Assembly (NCBI GenBank): GCA_022451485.1
Contig: JAKUQS010000013.1
Location: 1-64,000, forward strand
Direction: 5' to 3'
DNA from: Gammaproteobacteria bacterium
GTDB taxonomy: Bacteria; Pseudomonadota; Gammaproteobacteria; Arenicellales; UBA868
Length of the DNA stretch: 64,000 bases
Shown here: in pieces, positions 10,424-18,906 of the stretch
Position numbering within the stretch: the stretch's first letter is position 1
Layout of the letters: every line of letters begins with the position of its first letter
The notes under the pieces: generated by a model
Told to the model about the DNA's origin: nothing
What the model saw: the letters and a program-made list of their open reading frames with translations, nothing else
Database searches by the model: none
Made by a program: the position numbers and the translations under genes

Positions 10424-10660
10424 ATGTCGAAAATCTGCCAAATCACTGGCAAGACCACCATGTTTGGGAACAATGTCTCCCATGCGAATAATCGGACGAA
10501 GAGGACATTTAAGCCTAACGTTCATAATCGGCGATTTTGGGTGGAAACCGAAAATCGATGGATTCGCTTGACCGTCTCACGGAAAGGATTGAGGACCATC
10601 GATAAAAAAGGTATTGATGCTGTTCTCAAGGATATCCGCGGTCGTGGAGTCAAGGTCTGA
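10424..10660 (+). CDS. rpmB: Large ribosomal subunit protein bL28
   Basis: 78-aa ribosomal protein with the family start [11 protein letters not shown] and the basic HANNRTKR segment. The ATG at 10424 gives exactly the usual length; an in-frame ATG 90 bp upstream would add a non-homologous leader and overlap the promoter. It is followed 19 bp later by rpmG, the standard pairing. Confidence 0.97.
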   Translation: MSKICQITGKTTMFGNNVSHANNRTKRTFKPNVHNRRFWVETENRWIRLTVSRKGLRTIDKKGIDAVLKDIRGRGVKV

Positions 10661-10679
10661 ATCAGCAGGAGACACTCTT

Positions 10680-10835
10680 ATGCGTGACAAGATAAAACTC
10701 GTTTCAAGTGCTGGAACCGGGCACTACTACACCACGAACAAGAATAAACGGACTACACCGGATAAGATTGAAATGAAGAAGTTTGACCCGGTTGTGCGCA
10801 AGCACGTGATCTATAAGGAAGCTAAGATCAGGTAA
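10680..10835 (+). CDS. rpmG: Large ribosomal subunit protein bL33
   Basis: 51-aa protein of the zinc-free L33 type: [19 protein letters not shown] followed by [16 protein letters not shown], with no CxxC pairs. A good AGGAG ribosome-binding site sits 7-8 bases before the ATG at 10680, which settles the start against a longer in-frame option. It is co-transcribed with rpmB. Confidence 0.97.
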   Translation: MRDKIKLVSSAGTGHYYTTNKNKRTTPDKIEMKKFDPVVRKHVIYKEAKIR

Positions 10836-10866
10836 GTCGGTTGTTACCTTTGCACGTCGAGTTTGG

Positions 10867-12036
10867 TTATACCTCTACTAGGCGATAAGTTCGCAATCTT
10901 TCAGAGAATCCTTCGAGGGCCTGTATGCCTGAGTGTTCTGCTGCGTGACACCAATCTTCCAGTTGATGCACAAGCACGTCGCTTGAGTCCGTTGATCGCG
11001 TCCAGATACTCTGAAGTTGTTGTTTCATTTGATAAACGGTTTGTAGCCTCGGTGAGAGGGACAGGGCTTTTTTTAGTTGGTTGTCTGCGCGCGGGTTAAG
11101 TCCAAGAGTCTCGGTACGCATCAAATGGGCGGCCTGCCGTATCAGTTGTCGTCTTTCCCGATGAAACATGTGTAACCGTTCTTCATGCACCACATTGGAA
11201 ACAACGTGCTGTGCATATTCCGCCAGGATCTCAAAGCGATTTACAAGAAACGCTTGCAATGTGGCCTTGTCGCATCGGTGTGTGGCAAGACGCTTTTCCA
11301 TGATGGGTTGAACGCGGTGAATCTTGATCATCCGCAGTTGGTTCAATAGCTTTATGTATATCCAACCCAGATCGATTTCAAACGAGCGAGTGGAAAAACG
11401 GGCGGCCTGTGGGAAAGCGTGATGATTATTATGCAATTCCTCGCCCCCGACCAATAGGCCCCAGGGCACAATGTTGCGACTTGCGTCCGCAACCTCGTAG
11501 TTTCTATAGCCCAAATAATGACCGAGTCCATTAATTACTCCGGCTGCCCAGAACGGTATCCAGATCAACTGCACAGCGCAAATGATTGCGCCGGCCAGAG
11601 GTCCAAAAATCATCAGGTCAATCGCTAACATCAACGCGAGGCCGCAATTTGGAAAACGCGTATAGAGCATGCGTTCAATGCGATCATCCGGCGCATCGAA
11701 ACCATATTTGCGAAGGGTTTTGGGATCTCGAGCGGCACGTCGATACAGGAGCAGTCCGCCGAAAAGAACGGAGAGAATACCAACTTGTTGCGGACTGTGG
11801 GGATCGTCCCAACTTTCGACTCTGGCATGATGCTTGCGATGTACGGCGATCCATTCTCGGGTAATGATGCCGGTTGTTAACCAGAGCCAGGCCCGAAACA
11901 GATGGCTCAACGCAGGATGGATTGAAATGGCGCGGTGAGCTTTGTGTCGATGCAGGTATAGCGTGACAGAAACGATCGAAAGGTGGGTTAATAGGAAGGC
12001 GGCGAGTGTGTTTCCCCACCAGGGGAGGTGCAGCAT
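10867..12036 (-). CDS. Membrane acyl desaturase, delta-9 (stearoyl-CoA desaturase-like)
   Basis: Integral membrane di-iron enzyme inserting a cis double bond in fatty-acyl chains, affecting membrane fluidity. Three histidine boxes are clear: HRHKAH (residues 29-34), HRKHH (about 67-71) and HNNHH (about 190-194), set among hydrophobic helices. The 389-aa length fits bacterial DesC-like enzymes, with an added charged C-terminal tail of about 130 residues beyond the last box. It runs toward rpmG, the two ending 31 bp apart, and lies 41 bp after infA on the same strand. Confidence 0.88.
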   Translation of the reverse strand: MLHLPWWGNTLAAFLLTHLSIVSVTLYLHRHKAHRAISIHPALSHLFRAWLWLTTGIITREWIAVHRKHHARVESWDDPHSPQQVGILSVLFGGLLLYRRAARDPKTLRKYGFDAPDDRIERMLYTRFPNCGLALMLAIDLMIFGPLAGAIICAVQLIWIPFWAAGVINGLGHYLGYRNYEVADASRNIVPWGLLVGGEELHNNHHAFPQAARFSTRSFEIDLGWIYIKLLNQLRMIKIHRVQPIMEKRLATHRCDKATLQAFLVNRFEILAEYAQHVVSNVVHEERLHMFHRERRQLIRQAAHLMRTETLGLNPRADNQLKKALSLSPRLQTVYQMKQQLQSIWTRSTDSSDVLVHQLEDWCHAAEHSGIQALEGFSERLRTYRLVEV

Positions 12037-12077
12037 ATTGGTTCAGTCCACAGGGCTGGGGTGAGTGATCATGGGAT

Positions 12078-12296
12078 TCAACGAGCCCGGAATGTGATGC
12101 GCCCCTTGCTTAGGTCATAGGGTGTGAGTTGTACGGTGACGCGATCGCCTCGCAGAATACGAATATAGTGTTTGCGCATTTTCCCCGAGATATGGGCGGT
12201 GACGACATGGCCGTTGTCTAGTTCGACTCGAAACTGTGTGTTGGGCAGGTTCTCAAGAACCGTGCCTTCCATCTCAATATGTTCTTCTTTTGCCAC
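12078..12296 (-). CDS. infA: Translation initiation factor IF-1
   Basis: 72-aa S1/OB-fold protein that binds the 30S A site during initiation. The sequence [18 protein letters not shown] ... [19 protein letters not shown] ... GRITFRAR is canonical. Translation starts at GTG 12296; no upstream ATG fits. A TATACT -10-like hexamer lies about 40 bp upstream (12337-12342) without a good -35. Confidence 0.97.
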   Translation of the reverse strand: MAKEEHIEMEGTVLENLPNTQFRVELDNGHVVTAHISGKMRKHYIRILRGDRVTVQLTPYDLSKGRITFRAR

Positions 12297-12458
12297 TGCG
12301 GTTCGCGTTTCCTCATTTAACTGTGAATGTAGTCAAAGTATAACGAACCGGGAGGGGATCATCTAGCGGTGACTCACGTGCATCATAGCAGTCATTGGCA
12401 GTGTTTTATTGCGTATGCTCGCACGAGCAGATTTGGGAGCGGAAACGCAGTGAGCAGA

Positions 12459-13844
12459 TCAGGGGGGGCTTGTTAGTACTGCTGGAAACGTTACACGCAC
12501 GGTAAGTCCTGGCCTATTGTCTGAAAGCGAAATCGTTGCGTTGTGCACGTTGGTTACGGCTCGCACTAGGCTCAGACCGAGTCCGTTTCCGGGAGTCGAG
12601 CGGCTCTGATCTAGTCGATGGAAGCGCTGGAAGACTCTTTCGTGTTCTGTTTGAGGAATGCCTGGCCCCTGATCGCTAATCTCAAAAAATGGGTTCGGCA
12701 CGGAGCCGACGTTTAGAACGACATGGCTTTCCGATGGGGCATACTTGATCGCATTGTCGATCAGATTGCTGAATGCTTGAAACAACATATCCCGGTCACC
12801 GGCAATCACGACGCCTTGGTTAGTGGGGCGAGACAGAGTCAGGCTCTTCTCTGTCGCTAGAGGTTCGTATAGATCGATCAGGTCCCGGGCCAAAATAGTC
12901 AGGTTAACGTGGTCAGTTGGCTGGATATGTGGACTGGCCTCGATTCGTGCAATCCGAAGCACCGCATTGAACATGGTCAACAGTTGGTCGGATTCGAGCA
13001 GAGCGACGTCGAGATCATGGCGGGTGGCAAGATCTTCGTGCCCTGATTGAACAAGCGTTTCCAGACGCGCGCGCAGTCGGGCGAGCGGGGTTTTCATGTC
13101 ATGGGCGATGTTGTCGGATACTCTGTGAATATCATCGAGAAGAGTTTCTATTTTGTCGAGCATTCGGTTGAGGTTCCGCGCCAGCTGATCAAATTCATCA
13201 TTGTCGCCACTCAACAGTACCCGCTGACTCAGGTCGCCATCCATAATGTGTTGGCTTGTCTCATTAATTACATCTAGGCGACGTAACAGTCGACCACTGA
13301 TGACAACCCCTCCCGCAATACCAAGAACCAGCGTGAAGACAAGACCCCAAGAGAGTGACTGGATGATTCGTGTTTTGGCGACTCGCAGCGTTTCGGTGTC
13401 ACGACCGACAAGCAGATGAAAGCCTCTTTGTAATAGAAAAGGTCTAGCGCGAGCCATATGTAGTTCATTGCCAGCAGTTCCCGCGTCTTCCAGCGTGAAG
13501 TCGATCCACCCATCATTCTCGCTGCCTTTCGGCCAACCGCTGATGTTCCCGACGATTGGTTGATAAGCAGGATCTGTCAGAAGGAAAATAGTGGTGCCGG
13601 TGGGATGCTGTCGCTGAACGCGTTCCACGATGAGTTGTCTAAGTGCACGGATGCCGCCTTTTTCGTAGCGCTCGGCAAGTGCCTGGATCTCAGCTTCGAT
13701 GGCGGTGTCTGTCTGTGTTGCCATGTAAGTTGCCGTTGACCAATAGATAAACCCGAAGATCACGATGACAGATAAGGAAAATAAACCCACGTACCAAATG
13801 GCGAGTTTGAACGTGGTGGTGGGGAAGAATCTAGCGGTCTTCAC
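12459..13844 (-). CDS. Two-component sensor histidine kinase
   Basis: Inner-membrane HAMP/HisKA/HATPase kinase, 461 aa from GTG 13844. It has an N-terminal membrane helix (AIWYVGLFSLSVIVIFGFIYW), a periplasmic sensor region of about 130 residues, a second helix near LVFTLVLGIAGGVVISG and then HAMP. The phospho-accepting H-box reads HDMKTPL; the N-box is SNLIDNAIKYAP, followed by DQGPGIP and GNGLGLSLV. The GTG overlaps the end of the response-regulator gene by 14 bp; an in-frame ATG at 13904 is possible but would overlap it by 74 bp. With the linked protease degQ and regulator it probably senses envelope stress (inference). Confidence 0.9.
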   Translation of the reverse strand: MKTARFFPTTTFKLAIWYVGLFSLSVIVIFGFIYWSTATYMATQTDTAIEAEIQALAERYEKGGIRALRQLIVERVQRQHPTGTTIFLLTDPAYQPIVGNISGWPKGSENDGWIDFTLEDAGTAGNELHMARARPFLLQRGFHLLVGRDTETLRVAKTRIIQSLSWGLVFTLVLGIAGGVVISGRLLRRLDVINETSQHIMDGDLSQRVLLSGDNDEFDQLARNLNRMLDKIETLLDDIHRVSDNIAHDMKTPLARLRARLETLVQSGHEDLATRHDLDVALLESDQLLTMFNAVLRIARIEASPHIQPTDHVNLTILARDLIDLYEPLATEKSLTLSRPTNQGVVIAGDRDMLFQAFSNLIDNAIKYAPSESHVVLNVGSVPNPFFEISDQGPGIPQTEHERVFQRFHRLDQSRSTPGNGLGLSLVRAVTNVHNATISLSDNRPGLTVRVTFPAVLTSPP

Positions 13845-14508
13845 TGATGACGTATCCCGCGCCTCTGACAGTGTGTAGTAACGGTGAATCAAAGTCTCGA
13901 TCAATTTTTGATCGAAGTCGGGATATGTGAACGTCGATCACGTTGGTTTGCGGGTCAAAATGGTAGTCCCATACAGTTTCCAGCAGCATCGTTCGGGTGA
14001 CTACCTGGTTAGCGTGCTGTACCAAATAGAGCAGCAGTCGATACTCGCGGGGTTGTAGTGAGATCAACTGATTTGCCCGTCGCACTTCGCGAGATAGTAG
14101 ATCAACAGTCAGATCTCCCACCTGCAGTGTCGTTGTTACAACATCCTGTTGGGTGCGTCGCTGTAGCGCTTCGACTCTAGCCAGCAGTTCACTAAAGGCG
14201 AATGGTTTCGCCAGGTAGTCATCTCCCCCGGCCTTTAATCCCGCGACTCGATCATCGGTGTCACCAAGTGCGCTAAGAATAAGAATGGGCAGGCGCTGAT
14301 TTGTCTCGCGCAGGGATTTGATCAGTGAAATTCCATCGCGGCCAGGTAGCATTCGATCAACGATGACGACGTCGTAATGCTCTGTGAGTGCTAGACCAAG
14401 GCCATCGTTGCCATTGTCCGTGTGATCCACGACGTGCATCGACTCAGCCAGGCCGCGCTGCACATGTCGTGCTGTATCCGGATCATCTTCAACCAATAAT
14501 ATGCGCAT
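13831..14508 (-). CDS. OmpR/PhoB-family response regulator
   Basis: 225-aa transcription factor paired with the downstream kinase. The receiver domain starts MRILLVEDD, has the phospho-acceptor aspartate in VIVDRMLPG and the conserved lysine in LAKPFAFSEL; a winged-helix DNA-binding domain follows (QPREYRLLLYLVQHAN ... VIDVHISRLRSKID). I use ATG 14508 because the receiver fold begins there; the frame stays open for ten more codons. Its likely target is the 11-bp periodic GTAAT array upstream of degQ (16154-16191). Confidence 0.94.
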   Translation of the reverse strand: MRILLVEDDPDTARHVQRGLAESMHVVDHTDNGNDGLGLALTEHYDVVIVDRMLPGRDGISLIKSLRETNQRLPILILSALGDTDDRVAGLKAGGDDYLAKPFAFSELLARVEALQRRTQQDVVTTTLQVGDLTVDLLSREVRRANQLISLQPREYRLLLYLVQHANQVVTRTMLLETVWDYHFDPQTNVIDVHISRLRSKIDRDFDSPLLHTVRGAGYVISEDR

Positions 14509-14557
14509 CGAGGCAGCCAATGAGTCCCGTGCAGGCAATGTCCGAAATTCTAACCAG

Positions 14558-14593
14558 TTGACGAGGAGCCGAATAGTGTTCGGTCCTCGTCAA
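14558..14593 (-). repeat. Intercistronic hairpin between degQ and the response-regulator gene
   Basis: Inverted repeat TTGACGAGGA (558-567) / TCCTCGTCAA (584-593), extended inward by CCGAA/TTCGG around a five-base loop with one bulged base, about 15 paired positions in all. No strong U-run follows, so it is more likely an mRNA-processing or stability element, or a partial attenuator, than a full terminator. Confidence 0.6.
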
Positions 14594-14600
14594 CATTTTG

Positions 14601-16103
14601 TCAGGCAAGCTTAAACGGTACAAAGCGAGTAGCGTGTTGCCGAAGAATTAGAAAGACCATGGCGCGTTGACCGGTGTCTCGCGCATGCGTGATCTGATTG
14701 ATGACATCGCCAGGTGTGATGACAACGGTTGTGCCGATGCGCATGATGACATCACCGGCTTGGAGTCCCTTGCGCTCCCCGGGACTATTCGCTGCGACAT
14801 GCTGGATCAGGACTCCTTTGGTGCTGGCGCTTATTCGATGCTGACGCCGGGCGTCGTCGTCTATGGTCGCAAGCTCAATTCCCCATCGTTCCAGTTTTTC
14901 AGTTAATGCCGGTACAGTAGAGGCCATGTTCATATCGGTCGGCATTAAGGTCACAGTTGTCGTTAAACGGATCTTTTGGCTTGCGCGCCAGACCACTATG
15001 TCTACTTCAGTCCCCGGTAGAGTGCGAACAACCTGATGTTGCAATTGTCGTGGTCGCTGAGTCTCTATGTCATTAAAACTCATTATGATATCTCCAATCT
15101 CAATTCCCGCGCGGGCAGCCGGGCTGTCGGGATTAACGGCTGATACCAGGACACCACCGGCCTCGTTGCGGTTAAAGCTTTCCGCGATAGCGGGCGTGAC
15201 AGGTTGAATCTGAATGCCGAGCCACGCACGCTGCACCTTTCCGTGGATTTCCAGGGAAGCAACAATCTCAGTCACCACGTTGGCAGGGATGGCAAAGCCT
15301 ATGCCTACATTGCCACCATTCGGTGAAAAGATCGCCGTATTAACGCCAATGACTTTGCCCTTGGTGTTGAATAAAGGTCCCCCAGAGTTGCCTTGATTGA
15401 TCGGGGCATCCACCTGAATGTAGTCGTCGTAGGGACCGGAATTAATATTGCGGCCTCTGGCGGAAATAATACCGGAGGTTGTTGTGCCACCCAGGCCAAA
15501 GGGATTGCCGATGGCAAGTACCCAGTCACCGACTCGCGCTAGGCTCGAGTCCCCAAATTCGACGTAAGGGAAAGGTTGACCATTCGCCGCATTAATTTTC
15601 AGCAGGGCGAGATCTGTCTTGTCGTCTTCGCCCTGAAGCACTGCAGGGAACGAGCGCCCGTCATCGAGAACCACAGTGATTTCGCTGGCATCTTTGATTA
15701 CATGGCGATTAGTGACAATGAGTCCCTGTGCATCGATGAGAAATCCTGATCCTAGCGAACGCCGGGCACGGTCTCTCGGGTGAGTCGGTGCTGAATCGAA
15801 GAATCGACGCATAAATTCATTCATGTCTGCAGGACCGCCAGGCAATCGTGGGGGCGTGGAGCGCGGGTCCAGGCTCTTTCGCCCACCCGGCACTGCGCGA
15901 GCCTGTGACCTTGTCGAGATATTGACCACAGCGGGTTTGACTCGCGTCACGAGATCCGCAAAGCCGTTGAGCGGAACGGTTTCTAGCGTTTCCTTGACTG
16001 TTGGAGGAAGGGTGGTAGCTGCGTTTGAAGTTGCCCCGCCAAAAAATAAAAACCAAAGTGCAATGGGCAGAGCGGTCAAGGTAAGGAGTCTTTTCCTACG
16101 CAC
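14601..16103 (-). CDS. degQ: Periplasmic Do-type serine protease (DegP/DegQ/MucD family)
   Basis: Envelope protease/chaperone, 500 aa, with a signal peptide (MRRKRLLTLTALPIALWFLFF ... SNAA). The chymotrypsin-like triad is visible as His in TNRHVIKD, Asp in DKTDLALLKI and Ser in QGNSGGPLF. Two PDZ domains follow (from about residues 290 and 400). Translation starts at GTG 16103 with GGAG ten bases upstream. It is first in a run with a response regulator and kinase, an arrangement that suggests stress-regulated, self-controlled expression. DegP, DegQ and MucD cannot be separated with confidence by eye. Confidence 0.94.
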   Translation of the reverse strand: MRRKRLLTLTALPIALWFLFFGGATSNAATTLPPTVKETLETVPLNGFADLVTRVKPAVVNISTRSQARAVPGGRKSLDPRSTPPRLPGGPADMNEFMRRFFDSAPTHPRDRARRSLGSGFLIDAQGLIVTNRHVIKDASEITVVLDDGRSFPAVLQGEDDKTDLALLKINAANGQPFPYVEFGDSSLARVGDWVLAIGNPFGLGGTTTSGIISARGRNINSGPYDDYIQVDAPINQGNSGGPLFNTKGKVIGVNTAIFSPNGGNVGIGFAIPANVVTEIVASLEIHGKVQRAWLGIQIQPVTPAIAESFNRNEAGGVLVSAVNPDSPAARAGIEIGDIIMSFNDIETQRPRQLQHQVVRTLPGTEVDIVVWRASQKIRLTTTVTLMPTDMNMASTVPALTEKLERWGIELATIDDDARRQHRISASTKGVLIQHVAANSPGERKGLQAGDVIMRIGTTVVITPGDVINQITHARDTGQRAMVFLILRQHATRFVPFKLA

Positions 16104-16136
16104 GGTAATATCTCCGTTTAAGAATAAGGAAAAGGA

Positions 16137-16191
16137 AGTATCGTGGAGCTCGCATTACGACGAGATTACGGTTGGATTACAAGATCGTAAT
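16137..16191 (-). promoter_or_regulatory. Periodic operator and activator-type promoter of the degQ operon
   Basis: On the minus strand, GTAAT recurs at 176-180, 165-169 and 154-158 (offset 16000) with an exact 11-bp period, and an inverted copy (ATTAC) sits one further period upstream at 187-191. Eleven bases after the last copy is GATACT (16137-16142), a -10-like hexamer with no matching -35. Direct repeats one helical turn apart ending just before the -10 are how OmpR-family activators such as PhoB, PhoP and CpxR bind. The cognate regulator encoded downstream is the likely binder. Confidence 0.6.
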
Positions 16192-16208
16192 GTGGGCTCA
16201 GTCAAAGT

Positions 16209-17357
16209 TCAGGATAATAAGCGGATCAGCATGTTTTCGTAGATCTCAGACAAGAGGTCAAGATCATGAAGATTGACTTGTTCATCAATGCGATGAATCG
16301 TGCGATTAATCGGCCCGAGTTCGATGACCTGCGCACCAGTGGGTGCGATAAATCGACCATCAGATGTGCCTCCGTCGGTTGACAGGCTAGGTGGGTCATT
16401 TGTTACGGACTCAACGGCCCCGATGACCGCGCCTATCAATTCTCCTTCGCCAGTCTGGTACGGTAAGCCAGACAAGGACCAGTCGATTGTGTAATCAGCG
16501 CCGCTCGCCTGACACAGAGTTTCCACCCTGGATTTTAGCGATTTCACGCTGGATTCAGGTGAAAAACGAAAGTTGAACATCACTTTGGTCTCAGAGGGAA
16601 TGACGTTGGTGGCACCTGTGCCAGATTGAATATTGGATATCTGAAATGTGGTGGGTGGGAAATTGGCGTTACCGTCATCCCAGCGTTGTTTTTCCAGGAC
16701 GGCCACGATATTAGCGGTGCGGTGGATGGGGTTATCGGCAAGGTGGGGGTAGGCCACGTGACCCTGAATGCCACTAACGACCAGTGTTCCGTTGAGCGAG
16801 CCGCGTCGTCCATTCTTAATAGTGTCGCCGAGTCGATTTTGACTGGTGGGCTCCCCAACGACGCACCAGTCGATTCGCACGTTTCGATCCGCAAGTGTGT
16901 CTAGTACTCGTACCGTGCCGTCTCTTGCGGGTCCTTCTTCATCACTGGTGATCAGCAGTGCGATCGATCCCCGGTGTTCGGGATGTTGTTTGACAAATCG
17001 TTGGCAGGCAGTGGCCATGGCTGCAAGACTGCCTTTCATGTCAGCGGCACCCCGACCGTGCAGAATATCGCCGACGATATCGCCGGCAAACGGGGGGTGA
17101 CCCCATTTCTCATCGCCACCGGTTGGCACGACATCGGTATGCCCGGCAAAGACAAAGAGGGGAGCTGTTTCCCCGCGACGTACCCATAGGTTGCTGACAT
17201 CGCCAAAGCGCAAATACTCGCCCTGGAAACCAGAGCCCTCGAGTTGTTCAAGGAGTAACGGCTGGCAGCCCGCGTCATCAGGCGTAATCGAGGCTCGACG
17301 GACCAACTGCGCGGCCAATTGTCCTGTCGGCGAGAGGGTTGGGTCAGAGGCGTTCAC
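16209..17357 (-). CDS. dapE: Succinyl-diaminopimelate desuccinylase
   Basis: Zinc-dependent M20 hydrolase of the lysine/meso-diaminopimelate pathway, 382 aa. Metal ligands and active-site residues appear in FAGHTDVVPTGG, GRGAADMKGSLAAM and TSDEEGPARDGT; the C-terminal TDGGTSDGRF and IHRIDE motifs are also present. It starts 7 bp after the art-type permease gene, so it seems to be the last gene of that importer operon. That may hint that the transported basic amino acid feeds or replaces lysine/DAP metabolism (inference). Confidence 0.95.
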   Translation of the reverse strand: MNASDPTLSPTGQLAAQLVRRASITPDDAGCQPLLLEQLEGSGFQGEYLRFGDVSNLWVRRGETAPLFVFAGHTDVVPTGGDEKWGHPPFAGDIVGDILHGRGAADMKGSLAAMATACQRFVKQHPEHRGSIALLITSDEEGPARDGTVRVLDTLADRNVRIDWCVVGEPTSQNRLGDTIKNGRRGSLNGTLVVSGIQGHVAYPHLADNPIHRTANIVAVLEKQRWDDGNANFPPTTFQISNIQSGTGATNVIPSETKVMFNFRFSPESSVKSLKSRVETLCQASGADYTIDWSLSGLPYQTGEGELIGAVIGAVESVTNDPPSLSTDGGTSDGRFIAPTGAQVIELGPINRTIHRIDEQVNLHDLDLLSEIYENMLIRLLS

Positions 17358-17364
17358 AGTAGGT

Positions 17365-18138
17365 TTATTGTGTGCTCAGGAGTGGACGAGGGCGAAGATG
17401 GGCTAACCAACGATTTTCCCACCATCGAAAGCCTCGGCTGATAATGAAAACGAGAATCATGTAAAAAATCATTGCGGTAATGAACCCCTCATAGGCGAGA
17501 TAGTAGCGCCCATTCAACCATCGGCCAACGCCGAGAATATCCTGGATCGTAATGGTGCTGAGCACAACTGAACTGTGCAGCATAAAAATCACCTCGTTGG
17601 AGTAAGCGGGTAACGCCCGCCGAAACGCGCTGGGTAGGACGATACGCCACAGAAGAGTCAGGCGTGACATGCCGCAGGCGCGGGCCGCCTCTATTTCTCC
17701 GCGTGGAGTATTTTCTATGGCGCCTCGAAGAAATTCGGTGGTGTACGCGGCTGTGTTCAAGGTAAATGCAATTAATGCACACCACCATGCTTTCGACAGG
17801 ATAGGGTCCCAGAGAAAACTCTCACGAATAAACTCGAACTGGGCCAAGCCATAATAAAAGAGGTAAGTCTGCACCAGCAATGGGGTCCCACGAAAAAAAT
17901 AGGTAAAGCCAAATATGACGCCATTGAGGCCCCGTTGCCGTTGTGCTCGTGCGATCGCTAGCGGAATTGCCACTAAACCACCGATCAACAGGGACAAGGC
18001 AGTAATCTCAAGTGTTATCAGGGTGCCATAAAGAAACTTGTCCAGGTGATCGGAAATCAGTACGAAATCAATGGGTGAATGGTTCTCACTGACATGCGCC
18101 AGATAGTCCCATAAGGTTCTTTCGCTCGTGTTTGACAC
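17365..18138 (-). CDS. artM: Polar/basic amino-acid ABC transporter, permease 2
   Basis: 257-aa HisM/ArtM-type inner-membrane permease. The EAA loop is readable as PRGEIEAARACGMSRLTLLWRIV, embedded in about five hydrophobic helices. The start lies 2 bp after the stop of the paired permease gene. The gene order ATPase, binding protein, permease, permease matches artPIQM; the symbol is by analogy and the substrate (arginine, ornithine, lysine or histidine) is not resolved. Confidence 0.85.
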   Translation of the reverse strand: MSNTSERTLWDYLAHVSENHSPIDFVLISDHLDKFLYGTLITLEITALSLLIGGLVAIPLAIARAQRQRGLNGVIFGFTYFFRGTPLLVQTYLFYYGLAQFEFIRESFLWDPILSKAWWCALIAFTLNTAAYTTEFLRGAIENTPRGEIEAARACGMSRLTLLWRIVLPSAFRRALPAYSNEVIFMLHSSVVLSTITIQDILGVGRWLNGRYYLAYEGFITAMIFYMILVFIISRGFRWWENRWLAHLRPRPLLSTQ

Positions 18139-18140
18139 AG

Positions 18141-18830
18141 CTAAGCGGGTCGCACGCCCGCGCTATATCGACGATCTAGCCAGCGCAGACCAATATCGGA
18201 TATCGCGGTCAATGCGAGATAAATCAATAGCACCGCAAACATGAAGGTAAACGGTTCCCGCACGGAGCGACCCGCCGTCGACGCATTCCAAACAACATCG
18301 TGCAGGCCAATAACGGAGACCAGCGCCGTTGCCTTAATCAGCACAAGCCAATTATTGGTGAAGCTGGGTAACGCGTGACGCACCATCTGCGGCCAGGTGA
18401 TTCGGCGAAATATAGTTAAGTTCGTCATGCCGCAGGAAATACCGGCTTCTATTTGGCCACGTGGAATGGCCAGAATCGCACCGCGGAAGGTTTCTGTCAT
18501 GTACGCACCAAAGACAAAACCGATAGATCCAATGCCCGCAATGAATTGATCGATTTCCAGGTAGTCCCACCAGCCGGTGACGGTACCCAGATCGTTAACG
18601 ATTTGTTGTCCGCCGTAAAACAGCAACATCATCAGCACCAAATCTGGAACGCCGCGAACCAGTGTCGTGTAGGCTGATGCCAAGCGATTCGAAACGGGGT
18701 TACTAGCTAGTTTGGCCGATGCGCCTGCCAGACCCAGAACTACCGATAAGATTAGTGAGCCTACCGCCAGCTGCACCGTGACAACAGTGCCGTCGAGCAA
18801 CAGATAACGATACTCCCAGATGGATTCCAT
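18141..18830 (-). CDS. artQ: Polar/basic amino-acid ABC transporter, permease 1
   Basis: 229-aa HisQ/ArtQ-type permease, with the EAA loop at IPRGQIEAGISCGMTNLTIFRRI. It pairs with the downstream permease to form the heterodimeric channel. It is separated from the binding-protein gene by 76 bp containing a strong GC hairpin (18853-18883), consistent with stepped-down expression of membrane components relative to the binding protein. Confidence 0.86.
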   Translation of the reverse strand: MESIWEYRYLLLDGTVVTVQLAVGSLILSVVLGLAGASAKLASNPVSNRLASAYTTLVRGVPDLVLMMLLFYGGQQIVNDLGTVTGWWDYLEIDQFIAGIGSIGFVFGAYMTETFRGAILAIPRGQIEAGISCGMTNLTIFRRITWPQMVRHALPSFTNNWLVLIKATALVSVIGLHDVVWNASTAGRSVREPFTFMFAVLLIYLALTAISDIGLRWLDRRYSAGVRPA

Positions 18831-18852
18831 CGGCAGTAATTAGAGCGAGTGC

Positions 18853-18883
18853 GGGCGGGCCCGGGAAAAACTTGGGCCCGCCC
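18853..18883 (-). repeat. GC-rich hairpin after the artI-like gene
   Basis: Perfect ten-base inverted repeat GGGCGGGCCC (18853-18862) / GGGCCCGCCC (18874-18883) around an 11-base loop, 23 bp after the binding-protein stop codon. There is no U-run on the minus-strand 3' side, so it is probably a 3'-end-stabilising or partial-termination element. Confidence 0.65.
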
Positions 18884-18906
18884 TGATTGGGATCGAATGT
18901 AGTCGA

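Noticed and set aside
12425-12440. Short GCTCGTGCGAGC palindrome after the sensor-kinase gene as a terminator
   Set aside because: The usable stem is only five or six pairs with a tiny loop and no U-run follows.
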